Source: a virus
Reading direction: 5' to 3' (one strand)
Length of the DNA stretch: 20,259 bases
IMG/VR virus record: IMGVR_UViG_3300042305_001591
Span: 1 to 20,259 of that record
A program made the position numbers and the translations under genes. The notes below the pieces were generated by a model. The model did not search any database, was not told where the DNA came from, and saw nothing but the letters and a program-made list of their open reading frames with translations. Shown piece by piece: positions 1 through 7,734 of this stretch (positions within the stretch are counted from its first letter, which is position 1; every line of letters starts with the position of its first letter).

Positions 1-540
1 GAGGCCGAGCGGTACGCCAAGCAGCTCGAGGCTCTCAACGCCCTCAATGAACAGGCCCAGCTTGATGCCATGGGCGAAGAGGAGCGGCTCGAGGCCGAGG
101 CGCAGGCCCGCATCCTCGAGATCATCAAGTCGCACAACGCCCTGGCGGCGGCGGATCGACTGGCCAAGGCCGGCGAGACCACCGCAGCCATCCAAGCCAT
201 CGAGAAGACATTGGCGGACGAGCTGGCCAAGCGGGCCAAGGCCGCGGCCGACGAGGCAGCCAAGAAGGCCGAGGAAGAGCGCAAGAAGCGAGAGGAAGAG
301 CAGGAGGAGTACCGCAAGTGGTGGGCCGAGCAAGAGGAAGCCCAGCGCAAGCAGGCCGAGGCAGCCCGCAAGGCTCAAGAGGCGTGGATCCAGAGCCTCA
401 AGGCCATCAGGGCCGAGATCAACGCCACCTTCGGCGGTGAGGCCGCGGCGAGCATCACCCAGTTCGGCCAGCAGCTCACCGTCAGCGGCCTGCAGGCCGC
501 CGGCAACATGAACCGCATCGTGGTGGAGGGCGTTGGATGA
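1..540 (+). CDS. C-terminal part of a coiled-coil phage protein, probably tape measure (5' partial)
   Basis: The frame is open from base 1 to the TGA at 538-540, giving 179 residues with no start in the window, so the N-terminus is missing. Nearly the whole fragment is charged and helical: long runs of Glu, Lys, Ala and Gln make a continuous coiled coil to about residue 140, followed by a less charged tail rich in Gly, Ala and Val. A long alpha-helical protein just ahead of tail and fibre genes is the usual signature of a tailed-phage tape measure protein, which sets tail length and is threaded through the tail tube. That identity rests on position and composition, since no enzymatic domain is visible. 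The stop overlaps the next gene's ATG (ATGA), which suggests translational coupling. It could instead be another coiled-coil virion protein. Confidence 0.6.
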   Translation, partial: EAERYAKQLEALNALNEQAQLDAMGEEERLEAEAQARILEIIKSHNALAAADRLAKAGETTAAIQAIEKTLADELAKRAKAAADEAAKKAEEERKKREEEQEEYRKWWAEQEEAQRKQAEAARKAQEAWIQSLKAIRAEINATFGGEAAASITQFGQQLTVSGLQAAGNMNRIVVEGVG

Positions 541-1370
541 GCCTGCCTGGCTATGACCTTGCACTATCCCAGCAGCTGGGGCGCGACCGCACCGGCAAGA
601 TGACCGCCTCGAGGCGGATCGTGGTGCAGACCCTCTCGCCCTCGGCGGCCCTGCTCTCGCCGGATGTGCCGCAGCTCAACTCGACGCACCCCGACGATCC
701 GCGGATGCGCCTCGACCGCTACAGCGTCACGACCAACCAGAGCGGCATTTGCACCGTCGAGTGTCAGTACTCCAACGACAACCGATTCGTGGATCTGCGG
801 GCCCCGAACCGCGACGCGCCGACCTGGTACCACTGGGGCTGGGCCAGCCGCAAGGCCACCGTGGAGATCCCGATGGCGGTGCGGTCGCAGGTCCTGAGCA
901 CCAACGGCAACGGCGACCAGGTGGAGAAGCTGGTGTGGAAGCTGGCCAAGAAGCAGCTGGTGGAGGTGCGGGTGCTGCGACCACTCCAAGTGCGTGTGGT
1001 GGTGCAGGATGTGCGGGTCTTCGACGCCATCGCCAAGCAGACCGACAAGCTCCACAAGATGCCGGATGGTGGCATCTATCACTTCGAGGGCGGCACGGTG
1101 AGCCAGGTGGACGACGCCGGCACCTACGACATCAACTACACCTGGGAGATCGACTACGGCACGTATTTCCTGCCCGAGACCGGCAGCGACCTGATCAAGT
1201 ACTGCCTGCCCGACGAGGATGACGTGCCGGTAAGGCTGCCCTACACCGTCTTCGCCGTGGTGCAGGACGGCAACCCCGAGACCCAGCGGCCGCGGTGCTT
1301 CCCGCAGGACCTCTACGACTACGAGCCCGAGGGCTGGCGAGAGCTGCCAGGAGCCTCGAGGATCATCTGA
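537..1370 (+). CDS. Probable tail/virion structural protein, family not recognised
   Basis: This is a 277-residue protein that starts at the ATG overlapping the preceding stop. It is soluble, with no signal peptide or membrane segment. It is rich in Val, Asp, Tyr and Trp in alternating patterns typical of beta structure, for example the stretches around residues 60-120 and 180-230. I recognise no family. Its place directly after the tape-measure-like gene and before the fibre suggests a distal tail, baseplate or adaptor protein, by analogy with siphovirus gene order. G/C-rich third positions through its whole length support it as a real gene. The function is inferred only from neighbours. Confidence 0.7.
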   Translation: MSLPGYDLALSQQLGRDRTGKMTASRRIVVQTLSPSAALLSPDVPQLNSTHPDDPRMRLDRYSVTTNQSGICTVECQYSNDNRFVDLRAPNRDAPTWYHWGWASRKATVEIPMAVRSQVLSTNGNGDQVEKLVWKLAKKQLVEVRVLRPLQVRVVVQDVRVFDAIAKQTDKLHKMPDGGIYHFEGGTVSQVDDAGTYDINYTWEIDYGTYFLPETGSDLIKYCLPDEDDVPVRLPYTVFAVVQDGNPETQRPRCFPQDLYDYEPEGWRELPGASRII

Positions 1371-1372
1371 CC

Positions 1373-1777
1373 ATGGCAGACCCCCGCCTCATCCTCGGCC
1401 GCATCGTGGAGGTTCAGGGCCAGAGCCCTGGGCCGGCCAGCGGCATCACCTACACCATCGCCGTTCACGACAACAACGTGGAGGGCATCTACCGGCTCGA
1501 GCGGCAGACGCCGGTGCAGCGGTGGCCCGACCAGATCGACGTGGTGGCGCTGCGGCGTGGGCAGCTGGTGATCGGCGCCGTGGCGGCGAACGTGGTGCAG
1601 TGGCACTTTCACGAATACCCAGCCTTCCGTGAGTGTGGGCCTGATCCGCGAGCCATCCAGCTGCGCGTCGGTGATGGCGGCCCTGGTACCGTGCGGCCTC
1701 CATTGGTGCCTGGTGCCGGCGAAGGCGAAGCAGGACCAGGTGACAGTGCCCCCATACCTGACGTGAACCCAGACTAA
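1373..1777 (+). CDS. Small virion-associated protein of unknown function
   Basis: The ATG at 1373 lies 2 bases after the previous stop and gives 134 residues. A longer in-frame start exists upstream but would overlap the previous gene by 76 bases. The first 80 residues look like a small beta barrel, with alternating hydrophobic strands in a region around IVEVQG and ITYTIAVHD. The last 40 residues are a Gly/Pro-rich, disordered tail. The very end reads PIPDVNPD, nearly the same as the C-terminus of the unrelated protein encoded at 10050-10934. It is probably part of the tail operon. No domain is recognised. Confidence 0.65.
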   Translation: MADPRLILGRIVEVQGQSPGPASGITYTIAVHDNNVEGIYRLERQTPVQRWPDQIDVVALRRGQLVIGAVAANVVQWHFHEYPAFRECGPDPRAIQLRVGDGGPGTVRPPLVPGAGEGEAGPGDSAPIPDVNPD

Positions 1778-1780
1778 CCC

Positions 1781-3142
1781 ATGCCGATCCGAACCGACAT
1801 CCTGAGCCCGATCAACACCAACGGCGTCGATCAGTTCGACCCGGCGGCGGTGCTATCGAGCATCAACAGCGGCCTGGTCTACGACGTGCAGGCCTACGCC
1901 ACCATCCGGCCGCAGATCTCGACGCCCTTGGACGCCTCGGCGGCCGGCACGATCAGCGTGCAAGGGTCCAATGACAACGAGACCTGGTGGCCGATGCCGC
2001 AGGGCGCGGTGGATTACAGCTCGGCCGGCCTGAAGGAGCCGATCTACGTGGCCGGCATCCGGTACGTAAGGTTCCAGGTCACGACCACCAGCGGCACGGT
2101 GGAGTACAAGCTGCTGGTGACGGGCACGACCGGCGATGTTCTCGAGGTGCCGACGGCCGTCACGACCCGCGGGTACTACGGCGTCTTCAGCGCCAACGCC
2201 GACCAGACAATCGGCAACGCTACGGCCACGGCGGTGGTGTACGACACGACTGAGGAGGCCACCGGCGTCAGCATCGGCAGCCCGACCTCGAGGATCGTGG
2301 TGACCAACGCCGGCACCTACAACTTCCAGTTTTCGGCCCAGCTGCGGCACACGACTGGCGGCACCGAGCACGTCAGCGTTTGGTTCCGTCACAACGGGAC
2401 CGACATCCCGCGGAGCAACACGGACTACGCCATCTCTGGCAACAACGCCGCCGAGGTGATGGCGTGGAACTTCGTGTACACCATGGCTGCGGGTGACTAC
2501 TTCGAAATCGTCATGTCCGCCACGGACAGCGATATCACGCTGGACTACATGGCGGCGGCGACGAGCCCGACGCGACCGGCCACGCCGGCGGTGATCCTGA
2601 CCGTGGTGCAGGCGAGCTCGGGCACGCCAGGCGTCACCGGAGCGACTGGGCCGGCAGGCGCCACGGGCCCGACTGGATCCATCGGGCCAACGGGTGCGAC
2701 CGGCCCGGCTGGTGCGACAGGTCCAGTCGGTGCGACAGGTCCGACAGGGCTCACCGGCGACACTGGACCAACCGGCGCGACCGGGCCGGCTGGTGCAACC
2801 GGGCCGGCCGGCGCGACTGGACCCACCGGAGCGACTGGGCCGACAGGAGCCACAGGGCCGACAGGAGCTACAGGGCCGACAGGAGCTACCGGGCCCGCCG
2901 GCCTGGTGTGGCAAGGTACTTGGGCCGGCACGACCACCTTCTACTACGTGAACGATGCCGTGGAGTACAACGGCTCAAGTTACATCTGCATCGCCGATAC
3001 CACCGTGCCGGGCTCGAATCCCGCCACGGCGACCACCGAATGGGATCTCTTGGCCTCGAAGGGCGACACGGGATCAGGCGGCAGCGCCAGCGCGGCCGTC
3101 GATGCCGCCGGCAAGATCTATGCTTACCGCGGGTTCAGATAA
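1781..3142 (+). CDS. Collagen-like phage fibre with C1q/TNF-like middle and carbohydrate-binding end
   Basis: This 453-residue protein has at least three parts. Residues about 1-125 form a beta-rich N-terminal region. Residues about 130-280 resemble the jelly-roll trimerisation fold of C1q/TNF-like heads. Residues 281-373 are 31 uninterrupted Gly-X-Y triplets, mostly GPT, GPA and GAT, as in bacterial and phage collagens that form trimeric rods. After the rod, residues about 374-425 have the W-x-G-x-W ... Y ... V-x-Y-x-G-x-x-Y pattern of small carbohydrate-binding modules (CBM5/12-like) found in phage fibres. The order suggests a trimeric fibre that displays a glycan-binding tip. The last four 18-bp repeat units are almost identical at DNA level, so the rod length can change by slippage. 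No good ribosome site precedes the ATG, so translation may be coupled to the gene ending 3 bases upstream. Confidence 0.85.
   Translation: MPIRTDILSPINTNGVDQFDPAAVLSSINSGLVYDVQAYATIRPQISTPLDASAAGTISVQGSNDNETWWPMPQGAVDYSSAGLKEPIYVAGIRYVRFQVTTTSGTVEYKLLVTGTTGDVLEVPTAVTTRGYYGVFSANADQTIGNATATAVVYDTTEEATGVSIGSPTSRIVVTNAGTYNFQFSAQLRHTTGGTEHVSVWFRHNGTDIPRSNTDYAISGNNAAEVMAWNFVYTMAAGDYFEIVMSATDSDITLDYMAAATSPTRPATPAVILTVVQASSGTPGVTGATGPAGATGPTGSIGPTGATGPAGATGPVGATGPTGLTGDTGPTGATGPAGATGPAGATGPTGATGPTGATGPTGATGPTGATGPAGLVWQGTWAGTTTFYYVNDAVEYNGSSYICIADTTVPGSNPATATTEWDLLASKGDTGSGGSASAAVDAAGKIYAYRGFR
2621..2899 (+). repeat. Collagen-type Gly-X-Y coding repeats
   Basis: Thirty-one in-frame 9-base units encode Gly-X-Y triplets. 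Synonymous sites vary through the first two thirds. The final four GPT-GAT pairs are nearly identical 18-bp copies, which points to recent expansion. The repeats explain the long open frames on the opposite strand here, which encode runs of Gly-Pro-Val-Ala and are not genes. Confidence 0.9.
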
Positions 3143-3151
3143 GGACACACC

Positions 3152-3571
3152 ATGCCAGCGAACACCTCGCCGATCTTCGGCCTCACCAGCAAGACCAACA
3201 CGGTGGCGACCACCGGCACGGGCAGCACGTCTCTGACCGCGCCCAACCAACTGACCACCCTGTACACCGCCGGCACGAATGGAGGCATGTACGTCGGCGC
3301 CAACTGCAAGGCCACGGGCACGACGGTGGCCGGCATGATCCGGTTTTGGCTCACCCCCAGCGGCGGAACCAGGCGGCTGCTGGGCGAGGTGCCCACCACG
3401 GCCATCACGGCCTCGGGCACGGTTCCATCGGCCGAGGTTCAGCACCTCGCGCCCCTGATGACTCTGGTCAATGGCATGGAGGGCATGCCCTTGGCCTCGG
3501 GCGACGTGGTCGAGGTGAACACCAACGCGTCCGAGGTTTGGAACGTCACCAGCATCGCCGTGGACTTCTGA
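3152..3571 (+). CDS. Small fibre-associated virion protein, unknown function
   Basis: The ATG at 3152 has a good AAGGA site at 3141-3145, six bases upstream. The 139-residue product is rich in Thr, Gly, Val and Ala, has no charged helices, signal peptide or membrane segment, and reads as a beta sandwich. Proteins of this size and composition are common next to phage fibre genes, where they serve as small head-decoration, fibre or neck components. I cannot assign one of these roles. The gene is separated from the collagen-like fibre by 9 bases and from the next gene by 1 base, so all three are probably made together. Confidence 0.7.
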   Translation: MPANTSPIFGLTSKTNTVATTGTGSTSLTAPNQLTTLYTAGTNGGMYVGANCKATGTTVAGMIRFWLTPSGGTRRLLGEVPTTAITASGTVPSAEVQHLAPLMTLVNGMEGMPLASGDVVEVNTNASEVWNVTSIAVDF

Positions 3572-3572
3572 C

Positions 3573-4691
3573 ATGAACCGCGGGTACTTCGAGGTCAACG
3601 GCCGCACCAACACCGGGCTTTTCCTCCGGCGTGGCCGCATCCCACCGCCTCACAACCTGTACGCCAACCCGCACCAAGGCAACGTGATCGGCAGTTACAG
3701 CACGGGCAGCACGACGCCCACCGTGCTCACCACTGCGTACTCCTTCGGCGTGAGCGGCACCCTCAGGGCCCTCAGATTCATGGTGCCGCAAACCCGCGTG
3801 CTCACCGAGATCTGGTACGCCACGGGTGCCAACACCGGCAGCCCCACCGGTGCCTTGACCGTCGAGCTGCGAACCTCGAACGCCAGCAACGCGCTGCTGC
3901 CCGGAACATTGGTCACGAGCGAGTCGAGCACGCCAGTGGCCTCGTCGTGGAACCGCGTGGTGCTCACGACGCCGCAGCAACTGACGATCAACACGATGTA
4001 CTTCATCGTCGTGGGTGATCCGGCGGGCAACGCGACCAACTACTACCGGGTCTTCGACAACACCGGCGGACTCGCGGCCACCTTGGCCACGGGTGAGGCT
4101 CGATTCTGGTGCCCCGTCAACACCACCAACGGATTCGCCACGGCTGGGACGCTGATCAACGGCGGCCACGTCATGCTGCTCAAGTTCTCCGATGGCACTT
4201 GGATGGGAATGCAGAACGCCGGCGGCGGAACGCCCGGAAGCAACACCCTGAAGCGCGGCATCTACATCGACAACTTTGAGACAGACATGGAGATATTCGG
4301 CATGAGCGTGGGCTCTGCCGCCAGCTGGAGCGGAGTGGAGATCTTCGGCGGCAATCAAGCTCCAAACTCCTCGCCTCTCTACACCCAAGCTGTGACGGCC
4401 GACAACCGCGCCCTGCTCTTCTGCTACTTCGAGCGACCGTTCCGCATGCGGGTGGGCAACAGCTACCGCGCCGTCATGACCTTCTCGGCCAACAGTTCAG
4501 CACCTGGGCAGATCGGCACGGCCAACTTCGCCAGTTCGCCAGACCCAACGGTGGGCATGCCATGGGGGACCAAGCTGCAGGCCACCATCGCCACCAGCGG
4601 CAACGCCTGGCAGACCGGCAACAAGACTCTGGGCCTGAGCCAGTATGCCATCCTGCTGATGGTGCGCAGGGTGCTGGACCCAAGGGTGTGA
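3573..4691 (+). CDS. Probable tail fibre or receptor-binding structural protein
   Basis: This 372-residue beta-rich protein starts at the ATG one base after the previous stop. Residues about 45-170 form a segment rich in Ser, Thr, Asn and Val, with strands and a YFIVVGDPAG-type turn as in jelly-roll carbohydrate-binding domains. A second such segment covers about residues 200-330. There is no coiled coil and no enzyme motif. Two tandem beta-sandwich units next to a collagen-like fibre suggest a receptor-binding or fibre-tip protein. This is inference from composition and position, not from a recognised family. Confidence 0.65.
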   Translation: MNRGYFEVNGRTNTGLFLRRGRIPPPHNLYANPHQGNVIGSYSTGSTTPTVLTTAYSFGVSGTLRALRFMVPQTRVLTEIWYATGANTGSPTGALTVELRTSNASNALLPGTLVTSESSTPVASSWNRVVLTTPQQLTINTMYFIVVGDPAGNATNYYRVFDNTGGLAATLATGEARFWCPVNTTNGFATAGTLINGGHVMLLKFSDGTWMGMQNAGGGTPGSNTLKRGIYIDNFETDMEIFGMSVGSAASWSGVEIFGGNQAPNSSPLYTQAVTADNRALLFCYFERPFRMRVGNSYRAVMTFSANSSAPGQIGTANFASSPDPTVGMPWGTKLQATIATSGNAWQTGNKTLGLSQYAILLMVRRVLDPRV

Positions 4692-4692
4692 C

Positions 4693-4977
4693 ATGAACAG
4701 CACGGCCATCCTCACCGCCATCGCCACCCATCGAGCCGCCAACGCCGGCGACCTTCCGGCCATCATCGCCATCGACACCGTGGCCGATACCGTGACTTGC
4801 CACACCTTCGCGCAGCTCGAGGCGAGCGTGGATCCGGAGTGGAAGCCGGTTCACACCAACTACATCTCGATTCCCGACTACTACAAAGATGACATTCCCA
4901 TGGTGCTCGACACCTTCACCCGAACGACCATCCGCGACTACCTGTGGCTGCTGCTCGAGGCCGAGACGCGCCCGTGA
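4693..4977 (+). CDS. Small hypothetical protein of the tail operon
   Basis: The 94-residue product has its ATG one base after the preceding stop and an AAGGG site at 4682-4686. The N-terminal 35 residues are helical and Ala-rich. The C-terminal half (SIPDYYKDD ... DYLWLLLEAE) is acidic and ends in a probable amphipathic helix. No family is recognised. Its place between two structural genes suggests a minor virion protein or a fibre assembly factor. Confidence 0.6.
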   Translation: MNSTAILTAIATHRAANAGDLPAIIAIDTVADTVTCHTFAQLEASVDPEWKPVHTNYISIPDYYKDDIPMVLDTFTRTTIRDYLWLLLEAETRP

Positions 4978-4981
4978 TGCG

Positions 4982-4991
4982 GGTACACTGA
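4982..4991 (+). promoter_or_regulatory. GGTACACTGA motif upstream of a structural gene (possible -10 element)
   Basis: In the 38-base gap before the gene at 5016, the 10-mer GGTACACTGA contains TACACT (4984-4989), which resembles a bacterial -10 box. The same 10-mer recurs at 17515-17524. No convincing -35 is visible. It could be an internal late promoter or chance. Confidence 0.25.
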
Positions 4992-5015
4992 CACGACCAC
5001 CCAAGGACCTGACCC

Positions 5016-5933
5016 ATGGCCAACGAGATTCTGAACACCGGCGCCACCTCACTTGCAAGCGGCAACTGGAAGACCCTGGCCGGCGCCGCCGGCTCCGGCA
5101 TCGTCGATGATGCCGAGCTCTTCATCCAGAACGGCTCGCAGGCCGTGACCTCGGATATCAGCTGGACGGCCCTGACCAACGGCATCAAGTCTCTGGACAT
5201 CACGGCCGGCTTCTCGGGCACCATTGGCGGCAGCTCGGGCAGCATGGCCTTCCAGACCCGCAACAGCCTCTTTTCCCAGACCACCCAGCTGCCTCGGGTG
5301 CGCTACGAGGCCAGCGGCGGCGCCGTGTACTACACCGCGGAGAACGCCTCGGCCAACGACGAGGTGCACTACCTGCAGGTGAACGGCGGCGGCAACATGT
5401 ACGTGACGGGCACCTGCTCGGTGCGGCGCCTCGAGCTGCAGGCCGGCCGAGTGTTCGTGTCCCAGAACGTCGGCAGCACGGCCAACTATCGGTGGGTATT
5501 CACCGGCGGCGTCGGCACCATCGACGTGGTCAACAGCGGCGGCACAAACGACATTCACGCGCTGACCATCACGGGCGGCCAGCACCTCATCAAGCGTGGG
5601 ATCCAGGGCACGACGGTGACGGCCGGCAGCCGCACCGAGGGACTGACGGTGGCTGGCGGCAACGTGACGGTGGACGCCGGCAGCCGCAACCTGGCGGCGG
5701 TGACGGTGACCGGCGGCCAGCTGGTGGTGCTCAACTGCGGCAACCCTGATGTGCCCACCGCGGGCATCACCAACCTGCTCGCCCTGGGCGGCACCATTGA
5801 CTTCTCGAGGCTGCAGCGCCCCATGACGGTGACCCTGGTGGAGGATGCGCCCAGCTGCGTCATCATCCCCAGCAAGCTGCTCACGATCACGACGCGCAAC
5901 GCCATCGGCCGCGGCGCTGACGGCCTCAACTGA
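5016..5933 (+). CDS. Beta-rich repetitive virion protein (possible beta-helix)
   Basis: The ATG at 5016 has AAGGA at 5003-5007. The 305-residue product contains regularly spaced short strands with Gly/Asn/Ser turns, especially residues about 110-245 (repeated patterns such as LTITGGQ, LTVAGGNV, VTVTGGQL at about 18-22 residue intervals). This looks like rungs of a right-handed beta-helix or beta-solenoid, a fold common in phage tailspikes. No catalytic residues of known tailspike hydrolases can be picked out. It is probably a tail spike, fibre or decoration protein. The stop TGA shares its A with the next gene's ATG. Confidence 0.7.
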   Translation: MANEILNTGATSLASGNWKTLAGAAGSGIVDDAELFIQNGSQAVTSDISWTALTNGIKSLDITAGFSGTIGGSSGSMAFQTRNSLFSQTTQLPRVRYEASGGAVYYTAENASANDEVHYLQVNGGGNMYVTGTCSVRRLELQAGRVFVSQNVGSTANYRWVFTGGVGTIDVVNSGGTNDIHALTITGGQHLIKRGIQGTTVTAGSRTEGLTVAGGNVTVDAGSRNLAAVTVTGGQLVVLNCGNPDVPTAGITNLLALGGTIDFSRLQRPMTVTLVEDAPSCVIIPSKLLTITTRNAIGRGADGLN

Positions 5934-6862
5934 TGCCCAAGCTCATCCTGAGAGACCGGCAGCTGGGCGTGGTCTCCAGAAAGCTGGTGACCGATACAGG
6001 CGGTGCGCCGTGCTGCTGTGGTGGCGTCTGCTGCCCAGCGGATGCGCCATGCCTGCAGACGCCGATCTTGGCGTGCAACGCCGGCGGCCTGATGGTGCCG
6101 GTGAGCTGTGCCCAGAACCGCGGGTATCGCATGCGGGTGAGCACCACCTGGCGAAGCCTCAAGCGTGAGACATACACCGACGTGCAAGGCATGCCGGTGG
6201 TGTCCGTGGCACAGTTTGGGATCTCGGCCTCGGCCCAGTATTGCGTGAGCTCTGATCCAGCCGGCGGCGAGAACGCCATCGCCAGGCTGATTCCCGACAC
6301 CATGCGGCTCGAGGGTGCGACGTTCCAGAGCGCCACGGTGAGCGGGCAGAGCGTGTTTGAGTTCGTGGCGTCGGGGTCCGTGCTGATTCCCACCGGGCCA
6401 GCCAACAGCGACCAGCTGCCGGTGGTCAATCAGGAAGGGCCTGGACGGCCGGCGGTGGTCGAGCTGCTGATTTCACAGCCACTCGGCTTCCACTATCCCA
6501 TCCTCGGCCAAGGTGGCGGCGCCACAGGCACTGGCACCTCGCCATTCTTCCCCATCAGGCCTTGGCCATGCACCCTTGCCTACGTGTGGCCGGTGGACCC
6601 ATTGAATCGTGACAGGCGGGCTCAGGAGCAATACACCTTCGCCGATGCATGCGATGCCGGCCGATTTACCTGGTCTGGCACCGCCGAACAGCGTCGATGG
6701 AGATTGGACCCTACGGGCCTTCTTACCTTTTCCGCCGAGCTTGAGACCACCTGGACCCGCGAGTACTGCAGGTGCGGTGGTGGCGGGGGTCCGACCGACC
6801 TGACCACCGGCGGCGGCTGCGCCAACTGCGGCGACCCCTCCACCCTCGAGGTGATCGAATGA
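5933..6862 (+). CDS. Cys-rich probable virion protein, unknown function
   Basis: This 309-residue protein is coupled to the preceding gene by a TGATG overlap. It carries a dense cysteine cluster near the N-terminus (C27-C28-C29, C33-C34, C40, C48, C58) and a second at the C-terminus in the Gly-rich last 35 residues (CRCGGGG, then CANC). The middle, about residues 60-270, is mixed beta with no recognised domain. The two clusters could bind zinc or form disulphides in the mature particle. It closes the structural operon together with the next Cys-rich gene. No signal peptide is seen. Confidence 0.65.
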   Translation: MPKLILRDRQLGVVSRKLVTDTGGAPCCCGGVCCPADAPCLQTPILACNAGGLMVPVSCAQNRGYRMRVSTTWRSLKRETYTDVQGMPVVSVAQFGISASAQYCVSSDPAGGENAIARLIPDTMRLEGATFQSATVSGQSVFEFVASGSVLIPTGPANSDQLPVVNQEGPGRPAVVELLISQPLGFHYPILGQGGGATGTGTSPFFPIRPWPCTLAYVWPVDPLNRDRRAQEQYTFADACDAGRFTWSGTAEQRRWRLDPTGLLTFSAELETTWTREYCRCGGGGGPTDLTTGGGCANCGDPSTLEVIE

Positions 6863-7146
6863 ACCCATGGGCGGCCATCGCGGGTGCGAGCAAGTGGGTG
6901 AGCTGCACCTCGGCAACGGCCCAAGAAGCCGCCAAGAGGGCCAGCGTGTGCGGGGCCTGCCCGAGCCGGGTCATCGTCCGCGTCCGCGGCACGAACCTCC
7001 AGGCGGCTTTCTGCGGCCCGCCCATGGACCCGCGCGAGGACACCTGCGGATGCCTGGTGCAGTGGCGGTCTGGCGGTCTGGCGGTCTGGCGCCCTGCTGG
7101 CAAGACGACCTGCGAGAGCGAAGGCTGCCCTGCGGGCCACTGGTGA
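6859..7146 (+). CDS. Small Cys-rich (zinc-ribbon-like) protein
   Basis: The ATG at 6859 overlaps the previous stop (ATGA) and gives 95 residues. An upstream in-frame start is less likely because it would overlap the neighbour by about 90 bases. Cysteines fall at C16, C31-x2-C34, C52, C63-x-C65, C85 and C90, with H94 near the end, a spacing that suggests two metal-binding knuckles. An 8-bp unit is repeated 3.5 times inside the gene (7063-7090). Because 8 is not a multiple of 3, gain or loss of a unit would shift the frame and remove the last Cys/His pair. It is the last gene of the late module. Function is not recognised. Confidence 0.6.
   Translation: MNPWAAIAGASKWVSCTSATAQEAAKRASVCGACPSRVIVRVRGTNLQAAFCGPPMDPREDTCGCLVQWRSGGLAVWRPAGKTTCESEGCPAGHW
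7063..7090 (+). repeat. 8-bp tandem repeat (TGGCGGTC, 3.5 copies) inside a gene
   Basis: Three perfect head-to-tail copies of TGGCGGTC at 7063-7086 are followed by TGGC. They encode W69 to W77 of the Cys-rich protein. A unit length that is not divisible by 3 makes this a potential slippage-driven frame switch. Confidence 0.85.
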
Positions 7147-7163
7147 CCGAACAGCACCCTATC

Positions 7164-7177
7164 GACCCGTTCGGGTC
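7164..7177 (+). terminator. Hairpin after the structural module (possible terminator)
   Basis: GACCC (7164-7168) pairs perfectly with GGGTC (7173-7177) around a GTTC loop, 17 bases after the last structural stop codon. There is no T-run after it, so it is a weak candidate for intrinsic termination and could instead stabilise the mRNA 3' end. Confidence 0.3.
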
Positions 7178-7223
7178 CTGCTGACGATCTGCGGAATCGT
7201 GCCCGAATCCTCAAGCGATGCCA

Positions 7224-7251
7224 TCGACGCAGCCGAGTATAGAGGTATACT
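7224..7251 (+). promoter_or_regulatory. Candidate early promoter
   Basis: TCGACG (7224-7229) and TATACT (7246-7251) are separated by 16 bases and match sigma-70-type -35 and -10 boxes at 4 of 6 and 5 of 6 positions. It sits in the only sizeable gap between the structural genes and the recombination/replication genes, about 55 bases before the first gene of that module. The -10 falls inside an inverted repeat. Confidence 0.45.
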
Positions 7252-7252
7252 C
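7235..7252. promoter_or_regulatory. Inverted repeat over the -10 box (operator-like)
   Basis: GAGTATA (7235-7241) and TATACTC (7246-7252) are perfect inverted 7-mers around GAGG. A dimeric repressor bound here would occlude the -10 box. It is too AT-rich to be chance hairpin noise in this GC-rich DNA. The regulator is unknown; the small helix-turn-helix protein at 16339 is one candidate. Confidence 0.45.
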
Positions 7253-7259
7253 AGTGCGT

Positions 7260-7277
7260 CAGCCGCGTGTGCGGCTG
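7260..7277 (+). promoter_or_regulatory. Leader hairpin with GTGT loop
   Basis: CAGCCGC (7260-7266) pairs with GCGGCTG (7271-7277) around a GTGT loop. It would form at the very 5' end of a transcript from the promoter upstream, 28 bases before the GTG start at 7306. A second perfect stem with a GTGT loop lies 26 bases before the start at 10050. Confidence 0.4.
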
Positions 7278-7305
7278 CGAAAGACCAACCCCGCAGGAGA
7301 CCAAC

Positions 7306-7734
7306 GTGGACGACATCATCCTCACCGGCCGCAACCCCAAGGCAGACGCCAAGCTCATCGCCGACGTGCTCAACGCACCGACGCAGCAGGAGCTGGTCGA
7401 GTGCGACGATCCGTTCGACGGCGGCTGCCCGGCCGACCTGCTGCCACGGCGCGTGCCCGACCGCCGCGGGTACGGCAGCACCAAGACCGGCTCCACCGAC
7501 TACCTCGCCGGCCTGCGTGCCGGCCTGCGGGTGGTCGAGGAGATGGCCACCCAGCTCGACAACCGCACCGAGCTCTGCTGGCAGCAGTACCTGGCCGCCA
7601 TGGCGACCAAGGACGAGCCCAAGATCCTCGAGGCCCGCCGGCGTTGGGCCGCCAGCGTCGAGACGTGGCGGACGATGAAGCAGGCCGCGGATCGCATCCT
7701 CACCGCCATCGACCTGGCGAAGGGAGGCGCGTGA
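7306..7734 (+). CDS. First gene of the early module, unknown function
   Basis: I place the start at GTG 7306 because AGGAGA (7295-7300) sits five bases upstream; a longer in-frame GTG at 7267 lies inside the leader hairpin. The product has 142 residues: an acidic N-terminal half with a CDDPFDGGCP segment (about residues 33-42) and a helical C-terminal half (residues about 65-140) with regularly spaced Arg/Glu/Ala. No domain is recognised. It heads a run of coupled genes ending in exonuclease and RecT, so a role in recombination or early takeover is possible but is inference only. Confidence 0.65.
   Translation: MDDIILTGRNPKADAKLIADVLNAPTQQELVECDDPFDGGCPADLLPRRVPDRRGYGSTKTGSTDYLAGLRAGLRVVEEMATQLDNRTELCWQQYLAAMATKDEPKILEARRRWAASVETWRTMKQAADRILTAIDLAKGGA

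Noticed and set aside
2621-2899. Regular repeats that could be taken for a CRISPR-like array
   Set aside because: They are 9-base in-frame Gly-X-Y codons without spacers; they are collagen repeats.
3001-3030. A tRNA T-arm-like segment (GGGCTCGAATCCC)
   Set aside because: It lies inside the carbohydrate-binding part of the fibre gene, lacks the TTC of a T-loop, and no acceptor or anticodon arms are found.
7267-7305. An earlier GTG start for the first early gene
   Set aside because: The start codon would be in the loop of a leader hairpin, without a ribosome site, while AGGAGA fits the GTG at 7306.
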